This document shows positions 24,611 through 35,667 of a stretch of 64,000 nt of DNA, in pieces. The position numbers and the translations under genes are program-made. The stretch lies in contig OY821774.1 in the NCBI GenBank assembly GCA_963682175.1, positions 41,926,201 to 41,990,200 on the forward strand, given 5' to 3'. Origin of the DNA: Triglochin maritima. Its lineage: Eukaryota; Streptophyta; Magnoliopsida; Alismatales; Juncaginaceae. Position 1 is the stretch's first letter. Every line of letters begins with the position of its first letter. Below the pieces are notes generated by a model. The model ran no database searches, had not been told where the DNA came from, and was given only the letters and a program-made list of their open reading frames with translations.

Positions 24611-25180
24611 ATTATGAGTCGGCACAAGATTGTGTCATATCTTTTTGTCCTGTGGCCCTTGAGCCATATGAGCTTCATGTTGTGCCTCTTAAGGACTCAC
24701 CTCTGGTGGAGCAAGAGCTTCCTAGTACCCTCAATTTCAAACAATTTGATGAGAGTTCGCCTCTCACTATTGTTCCTGGTCATCTTGGAAATGATGGAAC
24801 ATCAAACAACTACATTGCTAATGAGGGTATTAAGAGTTCCTTGGAGGATACTTTGGTAAGAGACTCGCTTTCTGTTCTCCTGGTGAGTCGGACATGCCTA
24901 ACGAGGTTCTTGACTTCGTTCCGACCCACAAGCATGTTGGTTGGAGAGTTTGGATTGACGATCATAACTTCAGCAACGCAATGGGAGAAACTCTTCTTCT
25001 GTTGCCCCATATTTACCAAACTCTTGAGAGGTTCAAGCTCTTTCAGTTTGATCTTTTGAATGAGACGTCTTTGCGTCCAATTCATGAACCTCTCCTTTCA
25101 TCTTGTGCACTTTGTGAGGGTGGCCCAAACATGAGTATTTTGGCCCCGCGTGGGGTCATGTTCCCATTCCAAGTGCATTG
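24611..25180 (+). pseudogene. Right part of the decayed Gypsy-like element
   Basis: If the Copia insertion and one ATTTT are removed, the frame ending in VDQF at 15038 continues directly into this stretch (VALEPYELHVVPLKDSPL, LPSTLNFKQFDE). A frameshift near 24870 moves the reading to MPNEVLDFVPTHKHVGW and on to a stop after 25177. I do not recognise the encoded domain. Downstream, near 25500, a GAGGACAATG tract resembles the PPT-proximal region of plant Athila/Tat elements. Confidence 0.5.
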
Positions 25181-27809
25181 ACCCACTTTTGAGGTTCTCA
25201 TTTGATGTCATTTGACAAATGAAGATGGGAACTTATTTTTGTACATATTAATTTAAAAAAAGAAAGAAAGAAAAAAACGAAGTACAATAAAAGACTCCAT
25301 CAGTGAGCATTGATTGTTGTGGGCTCCAACCCTTGAGTATTTGGGCCTCATTTCTTTCACATATTTGTATCCCTTCTTTAGCATCTCACAGGTTTTGAGG
25401 GAATTCGGGTTTGTGTCCATCACATAACCATGAACTTCCTTCTGCACTTCACGTTGGAGAGATCTTTCCTTTTTCAGGTATAAATCATTGTAGTATCTTG
25501 CTCACATTCATTGAGGACAATGCATGAAGTAGGTGTGTGGGTGTTTTACGTGTGTACATAGTCGAGTCTTTTCCTTTGATTTTGTTTTTCTTTTGTGTGC
25601 ATTCATATGGTCATGTTGGTGTGTTGCATTTAATATCAATATATATGTTTGTCATGATCCTTGGGTGACTTGTCTTCTTTTGCTTGCTTAGTGCTTTAAA
25701 ATTTTCAGATTTCTTCCAAAATCTTCATGTTTTGTGAAAGAAAATGTTTTGTGGTTTTTGCGTGTCTTTGGCATGTGCAAAACCGTTGAGAGGCAAAGTA
25801 AAAAGAAAGCTCCCAAAATTGTCTTGAACTTGATGCATTAGGATATCTAGTACAATGGCTTTAGGACTTATCTAGTCGTTAGGACGCACCCCGGCTTTCC
25901 CTCGGGGGCGAGTAATCATAGGGTTTCAGTACTCAAACAATTAAAGAAGTCCACCCTGAACTTAGTGAGTCAATAATTCATGTTTGTTAATTTAAGGAAA
26001 TTTGTTGTAGTCAAGGACCCTTCAAATCTTGTTGTGAGACATTAAGTGTAGGGGTTTTAGTTTATGTGTAGATAAGAAATAAGTGAGTAGGTGTTCTCTC
26101 TTCTCGCACGGCTCCTATCACTCGGGAAAGTAGGTCTGAGGAGACTTTGTGCCTGGTGCTTTCGAGTCTTCTGACTTGGGATGCGCCGACCAAACTCCCG
26201 TTACACGGGTGGTAGGGATTGCCCTATGTCAAGATTTAGGGAAATGTGTACGTGATAGTGTAAGTCCTCATAGACCATGATGCACGAAACCTGACCCTCG
26301 GAGAATGAAAGTCCAACTAGTAAGAAAAAGAAAAAAAAAGTAAGAAAAGAAACAAAAAGAAAAAAAATGGTAATGCAAATAAGAACCTTAATGGACTTTA
26401 CACTTTGTATCACTCGAGGATGTTGAGGTTGTCCATGTTGTTCACTTAAGTCCTTTAGGGACTCTCATATAAGTATCAATATTAAGTGACTTATAAAATT
26501 TTAAAGTCACAACATATCTTCTATGCATATCCTACTGATCTTGTAACATAACGTATTATCAATATTACGAGAGAATGAATATCATCACGATGGATATTGG
26601 GTCCTGCGAATACCCTTATATTATTTTAATAATTATTTAATAATATCATATAATATCATATGTTTTGGATCCAATTTTTCTCTTGAGATAGCATGCTATT
26701 AAAAAGGTGAATGAATTGTCGACAATAATTTTAATAATTATTTAATATCTCTCGTATCAACATATATAGTTTATTGCAATTTTTATGTCAATAATAATTA
26801 AATCCTCATCGTTTCCCAAAACTTTAGAATTTGACCGCTTTGTATTCCCAGAATTTCTTTTGTTTAGTAGCTGCATTTATTTTACCAGATTTATATTCTT
26901 TTGTAATAACTTCTTCAGGAGGTACAATGAGTGACTAACTTTTATTTCATTTCCACAAATAATATATGTTCTGGTCCATGCTTCTGGCGTGGCATCAGCT
27001 CAAATATATTTTATCATGTGGAGATCTCCAGCACTTTATGTGTATTATGTCAAGTAATACACGATTTAGTCACTCATTTGTGATCAATAAACATGTATGA
27101 TAATTACTTGTTATATATTGCATAATAATGATTTTATGAACTTCAGGTTCAACCATACTTGTACGTATATTCTCTTATGAATTTCAGGTTCAATATAGTA
27201 CATTTTCTTGGCATTCTTTAAGCTTCTGACTTTCTCCCCCTAATGCCAAAAAATGTGTCTCTATATATATAATTGTTGGACCGAACAATAAAATACATCC
27301 CCTGTCAGGGCTTCAAATTTTTTAATTTTATCAGGAATATAAATCCTGTTGAAATGTCCAAGTCAATTTGAGGTTATTAAATTGTGGAGGTGGTAATGTA
27401 AAAGAAATCGCAAATAGAAAACATTTCATTCATTATTGTACAAGTAAAGTAAATGAGTATTTATAATATGATATTGGTCTAATAATAAAAAATGGAAAAT
27501 ATGCATGTTTATAAACCGTTTCGAAATTATATCAGACGTATAAATATGAGCAATACAAAGTGTTCAATAATTTTACGATTTTTGGAGATCCAAAGTGATC
27601 TATATTTAAGAGATACTCTAGCAACAGAGAGACTCTCATATATTGTGCAAATCAGTTGGCAAACTTGACCTTATTTTTGGTCAACTGATAGAAATCAACA
27701 AAGTCATCTAAAGTTTCACAAAAATAATACAAATGCTGACATCCATAATAAATATAAATGATAATTTTATTTGGGCGCTTCGGGGCCTATTTCGTCTAGT
27801 TGACCTTCG
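25181..27809. other. Noncoding region, probably degraded retroelement sequence
   Basis: No credible gene. It contains A/G-rich simple sequence at 25254-25276 and 26318-26367, the GAGGACAATG tract at about 25513, and long AT-rich stretches from 26480. It is probably the 3' noncoding part of the Gypsy-like remnant followed by unrelated spacer. Confidence 0.4.
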
Positions 27810-28600
27810 AGAGTCATTTCAATTTTTTTCTCCTTATTTGCACAATTTCTCTCTCAATAGTTATGCTCTTATTTTCGTGGCCCATTGTGGGTTTCTCGTC
27901 GTCATCCACCAACCTAAGAACAATCACCAACGGTTGGCTTGTCTTCAAAGCATTGGTGACATATTTCCAGAAGACGGTCGATATGATGGATTCGTAGACC
28001 TGATCGGTCTATATTTTCACCTTGGCATTTCTTTGCTAAAAAGAATGAATGTCTTCAAAGCTTTTCGTTTCACAGGTGACGGCTAGACGAATTAGATTCC
28101 CTTGAATGGCTTGCGTCATCCGCTTGTTTAGTGGATTGTGCGCCTTGACGTAGGTGACAATCTTCCGACCCGTGGTAACAGACCTGATGTACAACTTGCC
28201 TATGTCCTTCAAGATTAGATCGATGCAGTGAGTTGTGCATGGAGTCCATAATATCGACCTTCTTTTGGACATCAACATCGGCTACCAGCGGATACATAGG
28301 CAGCGGTATTGTCAGTGATCACCTGGATAACATATTTCTCTCCCACTTCCTCCACCACCTTATCGATCAACTTAAACAAGTAGTCTGCGGTGTGGGAGTG
28401 GACAGAGGCATCGATAGACTTCAAAAACATAGTGTACGTAAACTAGCTAAAAAATTAATTATATTATGACCACAACCATCAGTCCACCCGTCAGTCATAA
28501 TTGTACAACCACATATTTCTCAATCTTCCCTATATGAATCTAATAAGGTTTTGGTTGAGATGGGACCTCCTTCATTTCTGTCCACGACATCGTCGGGACA
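27810..28600 (-). pseudogene. hAT transposase fossil (DUF659-type core)
   Basis: Minus-strand fragments in order: TKTLLDSYRED, then GCTIMTDGWTDG (28508-28473, the classic hAT core motif), then FLKSIDAS, KVVEEVGEKYVIQVITDN, LWTPCTTHCIDLILKDIGKL, IQGNLIRLAVTCE, and finally QPLVIVLRLVDDDEKPTMG near 27900. The order matches hAT transposases of the DUF659 type. A TGA just before the GCTIMTDG motif and several frameshifts separate the pieces, and the dimerisation domain is missing. It is a different hAT lineage from the element at 116-2935. Confidence 0.8.
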
Positions 28601-29158
28601 TCCGCGACAAAAACGGTCCTTGTAAATAATATGGTTGACGGCTGAAACGATCCGTCGGGTGACGGCTGAAACCGAAACCACACATGGTTTACTACGGCTC
28701 TACAATCCAGCTAGCATAATAGCCGATCCTTGTAAATAAAATATATACACATATGTCCCGTGTCATCAGACCATCCTTACCGGATCAAAATTTGGGTTTG
28801 GGTCGGGGCAAGACCCGACCCAAAAGCCCTTAACCATGGGCTAGCTCAGGTTGGGTCGCGACTTAGGTCCGCCTGCAGACCTATGTCGCGACATCAGTGA
28901 GCCCACGAGCATCCCCGGGTTGGTCCATTTTTTGTTATTATTTGTTTAAGAAATTATTAAAAATCATTTATTTATATTTGTTAAATAATATTTTATTGAT
29001 ATGTACATATATTTATATAATTAGAATTAATTTCTGAAAATTAAAAAATGTAAATAATGAATGAAAAATAGTAAAATAAATCAATTAAATTAGGGGAAAT
29101 CATAAGTGGATATCATAAGTATTAGCCGATTGTAACCCAAATAAAGGATATTAATTTT
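28601..29158. other. Spacer with a 15-bp-stem hairpin
   Basis: No gene. About 28790-28815 has GGGTCGGG/CCCGACCC sequence resembling hAT subterminal repeats. Positions 28855-28869 (GTCGCGACTTAGGTC) and 28878-28892 form inverted arms matching at 14 of 15 positions around an 8-base loop. The rest is AT-rich. Confidence 0.5.
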
Positions 29159-29839
29159 ACTTAACCCAAGGTTTTCGGAACCAAACCGGTCATCAAACCG
29201 ATAAAGTTTTGGTTTGGGTTCAACGTGGTCGAACCACGGTCCAACCACAGTTGAGTTGTTGATGACGTTAGCATTTTTGAGACCTGAAGTTGGACCGAAC
29301 CAAATAAATATAATTCATGATATTCATGACATCAAACGTTAAATATATTTGCTTAACTCAGCAAATTTGATATCTTTACTTAACTCAACAAATTTGCTTG
29401 AATAAGAATTAGAGAAAGCATTATTTCGATTAAGAATCTAAAATCAAAATCAACCTTCGATACTGTAGTATCCTCAACAAAGCGGAATATTTAAAATTTC
29501 TAGACAACAATTAACAGAGGATATTACTCAAACACAAGGAAGAAAGTGCACCAACATATATAGTGTATATATATATCCGAGTATTTCAAAAGTGTGATTA
29601 CATTCCAAAAGGCTAAACAATAGATACAAGTAATGACTCCGACCTCAAAATGAGACAAAACAGGATCAGGTAGCAGCGCTCCTCTCCTCGGTCACCACCC
29701 CCTATCGCCGATCACGGCCTGAAAAACAAACATGCAACAATGCCTGAGTTTCCAGAAGGAAACCCCGTATGACAAACTCTACAATGCATGAACTGAAAAA
29801 CACTCTAGCATGCAATTCTACCAACAAGAAAAGCACCAC

Positions 29840-30245
29840 AACCAGACTGGGCTCCACGGCTTTTTCCCCAACCACAGCGCACACCATCGTTACGGGGCAC
29901 CGGGGCTTTTTCACCCAACCACCGCAACACACTCGTCGTCAAGCTGGGCTCCAGGGCTTTTTCACCCAACCCTTGTCACACGGTCCATGCTCAGGCTCCA
30001 GGGCTTTTTCACCCTACCTGAACGCACTACGGAGCTCCAGGGCCTTTTCACCCAACCCCGCACAGACTAGTTAGGCTCCAGGGCTCTTTCACCCAACCGC
30101 AGCTCTCACACATTTACGGGGCTTCAGGGCTTTTTCACCCAACCACTGTAACACACACATTTCCAAGTTGAGGTCCAGGATTTTTTCACCCAACCACAGC
30201 TCTCACACGGTTACAGGTCTCCTTGGCTTTTTCACTCAACCACCG
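29840..30245 (-). repeat. Minisatellite of GTGAAAAAGCCCTGGAGC units in the solo LTR
   Basis: About nine degenerate copies of a core read on the minus strand as GTGAAAAAGCCCTGGAGC, spaced 35-50 bp, with variable linkers containing GTGTGTTGCGG-like sequence. The same array exists in forward orientation at 46150-46560. Confidence 0.85.
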
Positions 30246-30599
30246 CAACACTCGTGCTTACTAGCACACCTACCAGAAGAACATCTGCACCACAACTCGT
30301 CCCACCCGAATGACCACAATAACTGCACCTCCAACGTCCAAAACTGGACACAAACGGTCGACCGAACCAAAAGTCTTGGTCAACCGAATCTCACAAACAC
30401 AGGGCAATTGCCTCAACCGACACTCCATCGGTCGACCAATTCCCACCAACCACATTCGTTCGGTCGAACCAAGGTTAGGGATCGGTCAACCGTTTAGAAG
30501 TCGCCTCCCAGGTTCAACGAACAAAACGACCAATCGGTCGAACGGCAAAAGGGACCCGTACGACCGAAAGTCACCAGGGAAAAATCTCCCACTTACAAC

Positions 30600-30735
30600 A
30601 ATCAATCCGGTCGAACCCCCGAGCACTCTCGGTCGACCGAATTCCACCAGGTAATTCCCCCCACTCTCACCAACGAATCCGGTCGAACCCCCGAGCACTC
30701 TCGGTCGACCGAATTCCACCCGGGAATTCCCCCAC
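30600..30735. repeat. ~69-bp tandem duplication within the solo LTR
   Basis: Two adjacent, nearly identical units carry CGGTCGAACCCCCGAGCAC and a GGTCGACC site (30631-30638 and 30703-30710). The arrangement shows how GGTCGACC sites can multiply by local duplication. Confidence 0.8.
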
Positions 30736-31933
30736 GCTCAACATCAAGTCCGGTCGACCAAACCACCTTTGGTCGAACCAACCACATTTCCAACTTAAGT
30801 CACCGGTCGGACAAAGTCACACAGGCGGTCGACGTTTAGATGGTCAACGCCCCAACCGACCTATGAGAGTGCACATGGTCGAACGGCAAAGGGGCCCCGT
30901 TTGACCAAAAACCACTAGGCTTGCCTCAAATGCACGACCGGTCGACCGCTCAAGGGCATTGTTCGACCAAGGTAAGGCAGAACCCGAATTCTCATTAAGA
31001 ACGGTCGACCGTTTGCACCAACCGGTCGACCGATCAGGCAGTAAAATCTGCTGCACGTTTGCTTGCGACGAACCGGAAGGCCTACCGTCGACCTCCAAAT
31101 ACTCACACTACAAAAGTGAGCTACAACTACAAGTTTGACATACCGTGAAGGTTTGAAGAAACCTTCGAAGAACCACGACGACGCTTCCACGAGCACTTCT
31201 CCCCAAAATACGATCCGCCGACGAACCTCACGCTCGATCAACGATCACCAACTCCTCGATAACTTGAGCACAACTTCACCTCCTTCACTCTCCACGCGCA
31301 ACCACAACCACTGAAAATGGGGTAGGTTGAGAGAAAGAACCAAACAAGCGGGAAGGGTTAAGAAACCAACACTCACCTCCACGAGCAACCTACACACGAC
31401 GACCACCTCCGCCTCGCTGAAGCTCAACCCTCTCGCCAGAGCACCAACTGAGGGAGAAAGAGAGTGAGAGGGAAGTGAGGGAAATGTGAGAAAGAGAGAG
31501 GGGGGGAGAGTTCACCTAAAATATCTTCCATCCAATCTCAACCGTCCATCCACTCCACTCCATCTCAGCCGTCCATCTCATTTCCTCCTAATCACCACCT
31601 AAATCAACATTAAAATTCAATTAGGATTAGGATCCCACAGATACTATCCATGACATCATACTTACAAAGGGACTTGGTGATGGGTTTTTGTTGGTAAGAA
31701 TTACAAAAAATCCTCATATTTTCTGATTTTAAAAAATTAGGAAAAATTGAATATTTTTATGTCCGGTCCGGTCCGACCAACCGGTCAAACCAAACGGTCT
31801 GTCCCGGTTCAATTCGGTTCAGAACGGTTCGATTAGAGGCTTGATTTTTTAGCTGAACCGACCGCTCGACCATCGATTCCCGGTCTGACCGAGTCAAACC
31901 GTCCGGTTCGGTTTTAAAAACCTTGACTTAAAC

Positions 31934-32450
31934 CGATCAACAACCAAGTAAATAACACAAACTATTTCCATAATTGTAACTAAACCAAGTACATAACCTA
32001 ATAACGGAGGAATGGGACACCCGGAAACATATGGCATTGCGAGCCAATTTGATCGAAAATATATGGAAACGCTTTGGAAGGAATGCAAGCTAATTTTGTT
32101 CCTATTAAACTATTATAATATTTTACTTTTGAATTATTATAATATGTACTTGTCAAATTTTAATTAAATCTAACTTTTGCATGTAAAAATAGTAACATAA
32201 TTTTAATTAGATTAAGTCATTGTAAAAATAATTTATTTAATAGTTTGTGAATTATTGTAATGGAATAGAAAATGAGGTAAAAAGAAATGATGTGGAGAAG
32301 AGAAAGTGTGGTTGGGGTTAACGAGTGAAAAATGTGTTGGGTTGAGTTGTGTGTTGCATAGTATTTTTTACTGACGTGACAGATAGAGAAACTAAGATTG
32401 TGAGGGGGGTTTGGGGTTGGGGTAAAAGACGCCCTCACAATCCCTACCCA
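31934..32450. other. AT-rich spacer
   Basis: No gene, repeat or structural RNA could be recognised. Confidence 0.5.
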
Positions 32451-32458
32451 CTAGTGAC

Positions 32459-33476
32459 TAGGGGTGCACATGGGTCGGGTTTGGGTCAGAACCCGACCCA
32501 ACCCGAAAATTTCGGGTTTCAGAAAAACCGAACCCAAACCCAAACCCAAACCCAAACCAATATGGATTCAACCCAACCCGAACCAAAATTTTCGGATTGG
32601 GTTGGGTCGGATCGGGTTAGACCCGAATATAATAAGAAGAATTGCATGTTGAAGAAATTTTAAGTATAGCTGATCAAGTGATGTATAAAAAAATTGATTG
32701 GGCTTGGATGAATCTCAAATCCTCCTCCTGAATTCAAACAATCACAACACAAACCAAATTTCAATTAAGCAACTAAAGTCCATCTTTTCTCTCAAACTAA
32801 CAACCACAATCACACTCAAAAAAAAATGAAAAAACACATACACATTCCCAAATCTCAAATCCCCCAACAACATCACAGGAATTTCAGTTAAGCAACCAAA
32901 AGAAAAACCAAGCTTTGTCTCAAAATCATAATCACACTATGTAAATAAAGAAAAAAACGTTTTCAAATTCCAAATCCTCCAACAACAACAGAGATCTTCG
33001 AGATCTCGAGGCCGTTGGGCGTGGATTCGTCGGCGACCGCGGTCATCGGGAGGCTAAGGTCGGTCTTGGCTTGGGGAGGCCGGATCAACGGACTGGAGCC
33101 TGTGGAGGGGACGAGGGGTGAGGCCGCGAGGAGAGGGATGCGTGAGGAGGCGAGGGCGCGATGGAATGGGTACGTGAGGTAGACCGAGGAGAAGGGTGGG
33201 ATAAGGTTTGCTCTTTGGAATGGGTTGGTTTGTTGGGAAATGGGGGCTGAAATTTGAGTTTCGTTAGGGTTTCGGAGTTAAGAATAGGGGGTAAGATGAG
33301 ATGGACGGTCAAGATGGGATTTAGGGATAAATTTATTAAAAAAAATATTCAGGTTCGGGTTGGGTTGGGTCAACCCGACCCCTCAACCCGAACCCCTTTC
33401 CAACCCGACCCAACCCGACCCGACCAGTCGGGTCCGGGTCGGTTTTCGGGTTCAACCCGACCAGTGTGCACCCCTA
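32459..33476. mobile_element. hAT-type non-autonomous element with perfect TIR and TSD (1018 bp)
   Basis: Terminal inverted repeats TAGGGGTGCACA at both ends and a perfect 8-bp duplication CTAGTGAC (32451-32458 and 33477-33484) define a hAT-superfamily insertion. Both ends carry arrays of GGGTT(G)GGTC and its complement, and the left end has (CCCAAA)n at 32530-32556. No transposase. The middle (about 32700-33260) has quite different, partly GC-rich sequence resembling a captured gene 5' end. A 520-bp relative lies at 43471-43990. Confidence 0.9.
33000..33255 (-). pseudogene. Possible captured 5' end of a host gene inside the hAT-type element
   Basis: Read on the minus strand, leader-like sequence containing AACCCTAACGAAAC is followed by GC-rich sequence with an ATG at about 33048. 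That ATG opens MTAVADESTPNGLEISK before the sequence becomes AT-rich and intron-like. The composition is unlike the rest of the element and like a plant 5' UTR plus first exon. The donor gene is not recognised. Capture is inference from composition and position. Confidence 0.4.
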
Positions 33477-33484
33477 CTAGTGAC

Positions 33485-34185
33485 ACATTCAGCAGTGACC
33501 TAATGGTGTACCTACGAGAAAATCGATGATAAGGATAAGGCTCCAGTATACTACATTAGAGGGTGATGATATCCATCTTTCCTTGTATCAAATGCATCAA
33601 ATTTAGATACATTTAAACTTGAAAACGGTTCAAATTTCATTGTCATTCGATCCGCAGAATTTTCAGTACTTTTTACTAAAATTCTGGTGAAGCTGCAGCA
33701 AGGCATTCAATATCGGCCTTATCTAGCCTCCATCTATCTGTATTTTTGACTTGTGGAAGTGATCCGCACTTGGTTTTGTGACTCATCATCTACTCATCCA
33801 TGTGTTAAACTTTAAAATGCTAATCCTCCTATATCTTGGACTTCTTTTAGAGTCCTTATACACTGAGGTAGGCATTCGTGACGTTGATCACATGTCCTAC
33901 CATACACATCCAGTCAGCGTCCAGTCATCACGCCACGCAATTTCCTTACATCATGCTCTTTTTTCGAAAAATAAATTTATCTCCTTTTTGTTGTGTCTGA
34001 CGGTTCCTTTTCCATCACAAAGAGAAGACATCAAAAAGATATCAAACCATCGATGGTTCGGAATCTGAGGAAAGTATTCGAATGTCAAAAAACAAAAGAC
34101 ATCTTCTTCCGTAGTATTTCCTTCTTGTTTCAAAATCCGGTGACGGTTCAATACTCCTTTTTCTTCCACATTTTTCCCTTGACCA
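33485..34185. other. Spacer without recognisable genes
   Basis: Mixed-composition sequence with only short open frames on both strands. Nothing supported. Confidence 0.5.
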
Positions 34186-35456
34186 ATGGATTCTCCGCGT
34201 CGTGATTCATCAAGCGAAGTGGTGGTGCATCAAGTTTGTCGATGTAATCGTTGTTTCTTCCTTTGTTTGATTTACGAACTTGATGAAGTTGGTGTGTCTA
34301 TTGTCTTAGGAGTCCACCCACTATTTCCAGTCGTCGAAATGTGTCAGGACACCGATAGAGAAGAGTTCATAAAGATGGACGCTGAGAAGGACGTATTCCG
34401 GGGGACACCCTTCGGTCACTTCCTAAAGTTGAATAACGTCTCAGTTGATAATGACATTGTCGATTGGTTCGTCGAACACTATGACGCCAATGATGTGGGG
34501 TTGAAGATCGAGTCTGTGGTAGTCCCCTTTACGGCAGAAGATGTCCTAATTTGGGCCTAAGACTGCGTGACCAAGACAGTGGAGTCCGATGTCAAAACAG
34601 TGATGAGAAAACTACCCAGGTGCCTCTAGTGGAGTCTGATGTCAAAATAGTGGAGACCATGAGTGATGTGGTTTCGAGCGTAGTGCAAACCAAGAATCGT
34701 TTGCTGATGTAGATACCAAATTAGAACAACAACAAGCCGCTCCTAAGGAATCTTCGTGTGAGCCCAAAGTTGAATTGGTGGATGAGAAGATCGAGATGAC
34801 TTCAAGTACTGAACGGAGCTTTTCTGAGGCACCTATGTTTACTCGGAGGCCAGGCCAGTGCAAGAAGAGAAAGTCACTTTTGAAGAACCATCGATGGAGA
34901 CCAAGATCAAAGAAGTTGAAGTTGTGACAACTGACAGGTCCATCCAGCAGCCACTTGTTGAGGAGAAACCTTTGGATGTCTCTAGTGTTGCTGAATTCAA
35001 GAATCAAACCAGGAAGCGGGAATCGCCACCAAGAACACACCTACCAAATCAGAGACAAAAGTTGTGGAAATTTTTACTGCTGAGGAATCAATCCAAGAGG
35101 TCGTTACCCAACAGCTACTTGTTAATGGTAAACCTTCTGGATTAGATGAGGTTGAAGTAATCAAAGTTGAAAAATCAATCCAAGAAGCACAAGACATCAC
35201 CAATGGCGAAACATCTCTAGAATCAGATATCAAAGTTGTGAAAGTTCCTACTGCTAAGGTATCATTTGAAGTGGAAAATCCCATCCAACAAGAAGTCGTT
35301 ACAGATGAAACTTCAAGAATGGAAGACAACAAAGTAATTGAAATTGAAAAAGAAAGCCAAGAAGTGGACAAAATTGTTGAGCCAGCATCTTTAGAATCAC
35401 AGATGACCATTCGAGACTTGATTACAGTTGATCTTGCCCACCCGCTCGAATCTTGA
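34186..35456 (+). pseudogene. Decayed protein of unknown function, second copy of the 5.8-kb domain
   Basis: The frame 34186-34560 ends with FRGTPFGHFLKLNNVSVDND and, further on, VVPFTAEDVLI. It aligns with the 5819-6010 fragment (FKRTSFSHFL, VDNN, VVILGL). One base is missing near 34550; one frame over, the sequence gives the expected LGLR. Downstream, short frames encode an acidic Val/Glu/Ser-rich tail (KVVKVPTAKVSFEVENPIQQ, IEIEKESQEVDK) up to a stop at 35454-35456, broken by further frameshifts. A DUF1985-like N-terminal domain followed by a long disordered acidic region is the best description. Function unknown. Confidence 0.5.
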
Positions 35457-35667
35457 TGGTGTACCTTTTTCTTATGAATAAAATATTACTTGGTATGTAG
35501 GTTTATTTCTAGGAGACTTGATAAACCTCTTTTACCTGCTCACCAATGTAGTTGGAAAATTCCAATGTCTGTGGTTATATAAAAATGAAGGTCTTGAAAT
35601 TCCAATGCCTTGGTCTTGAAATGTTTCATGCTTAGTTTCTAGGTGCTCTCCTACGAATAATCGAATC

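Larger units (their letters stand above)
29464..31639 (-). repeat. Solo LTR, reverse orientation (2176 bp)
   Basis: Read on the minus strand it starts TGTGGGATCCTAATCC and ends GATACTACA. It is flanked by perfect GATAC duplications at 29459-29463 and 31640-31644. No internal region is present, so it formed by LTR-LTR recombination. It is clearly homologous to 45226-46957. Its R/U5 end resembles that of the Gypsy LTRs at 47-62 kb (the GGGGTTTCCTTCTGGAAAC block and the end of the LTR). It contains eight perfect GGTCGACC sites between 30356 and 31031 and a minisatellite at 29840-30245. Confidence 0.85.
29167..31925. mobile_element. hAT-type non-autonomous element carrying a nested solo LTR
   Basis: The left end CAAGGTTTTCGGAACCAAAC at 29167 and the inverted right end ...TTTTAAAAACCTTG at 31925 form imperfect terminal inverted repeats followed by CCGGTC-rich subterminal sequence. 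The flanks ACTTAACC (29159-29166) and ACTTAAAC (31926-31933) form an 8-bp target duplication with one mismatch, as hAT elements make. Removing the nested solo LTR (29464-31639) and one GATAC leaves about 0.58 kb with no transposase, so it is a MITE-like element. The mismatched duplication and divergent ends indicate an older insertion than the LTR inside it. Confidence 0.75.

Noticed and set aside
29840..30245. CRISPR-like appearance of regularly spaced repeats
   Set aside because: Units are degenerate, the linkers are related to each other, the context is a plant LTR, and the same array occurs in a second LTR. It is a minisatellite.
32530..32556. Possible interstitial telomere repeat
   Set aside because: The unit is CCCAAA, not the plant CCCTAAA, and it lies in the subterminal repeats of a hAT-type element.
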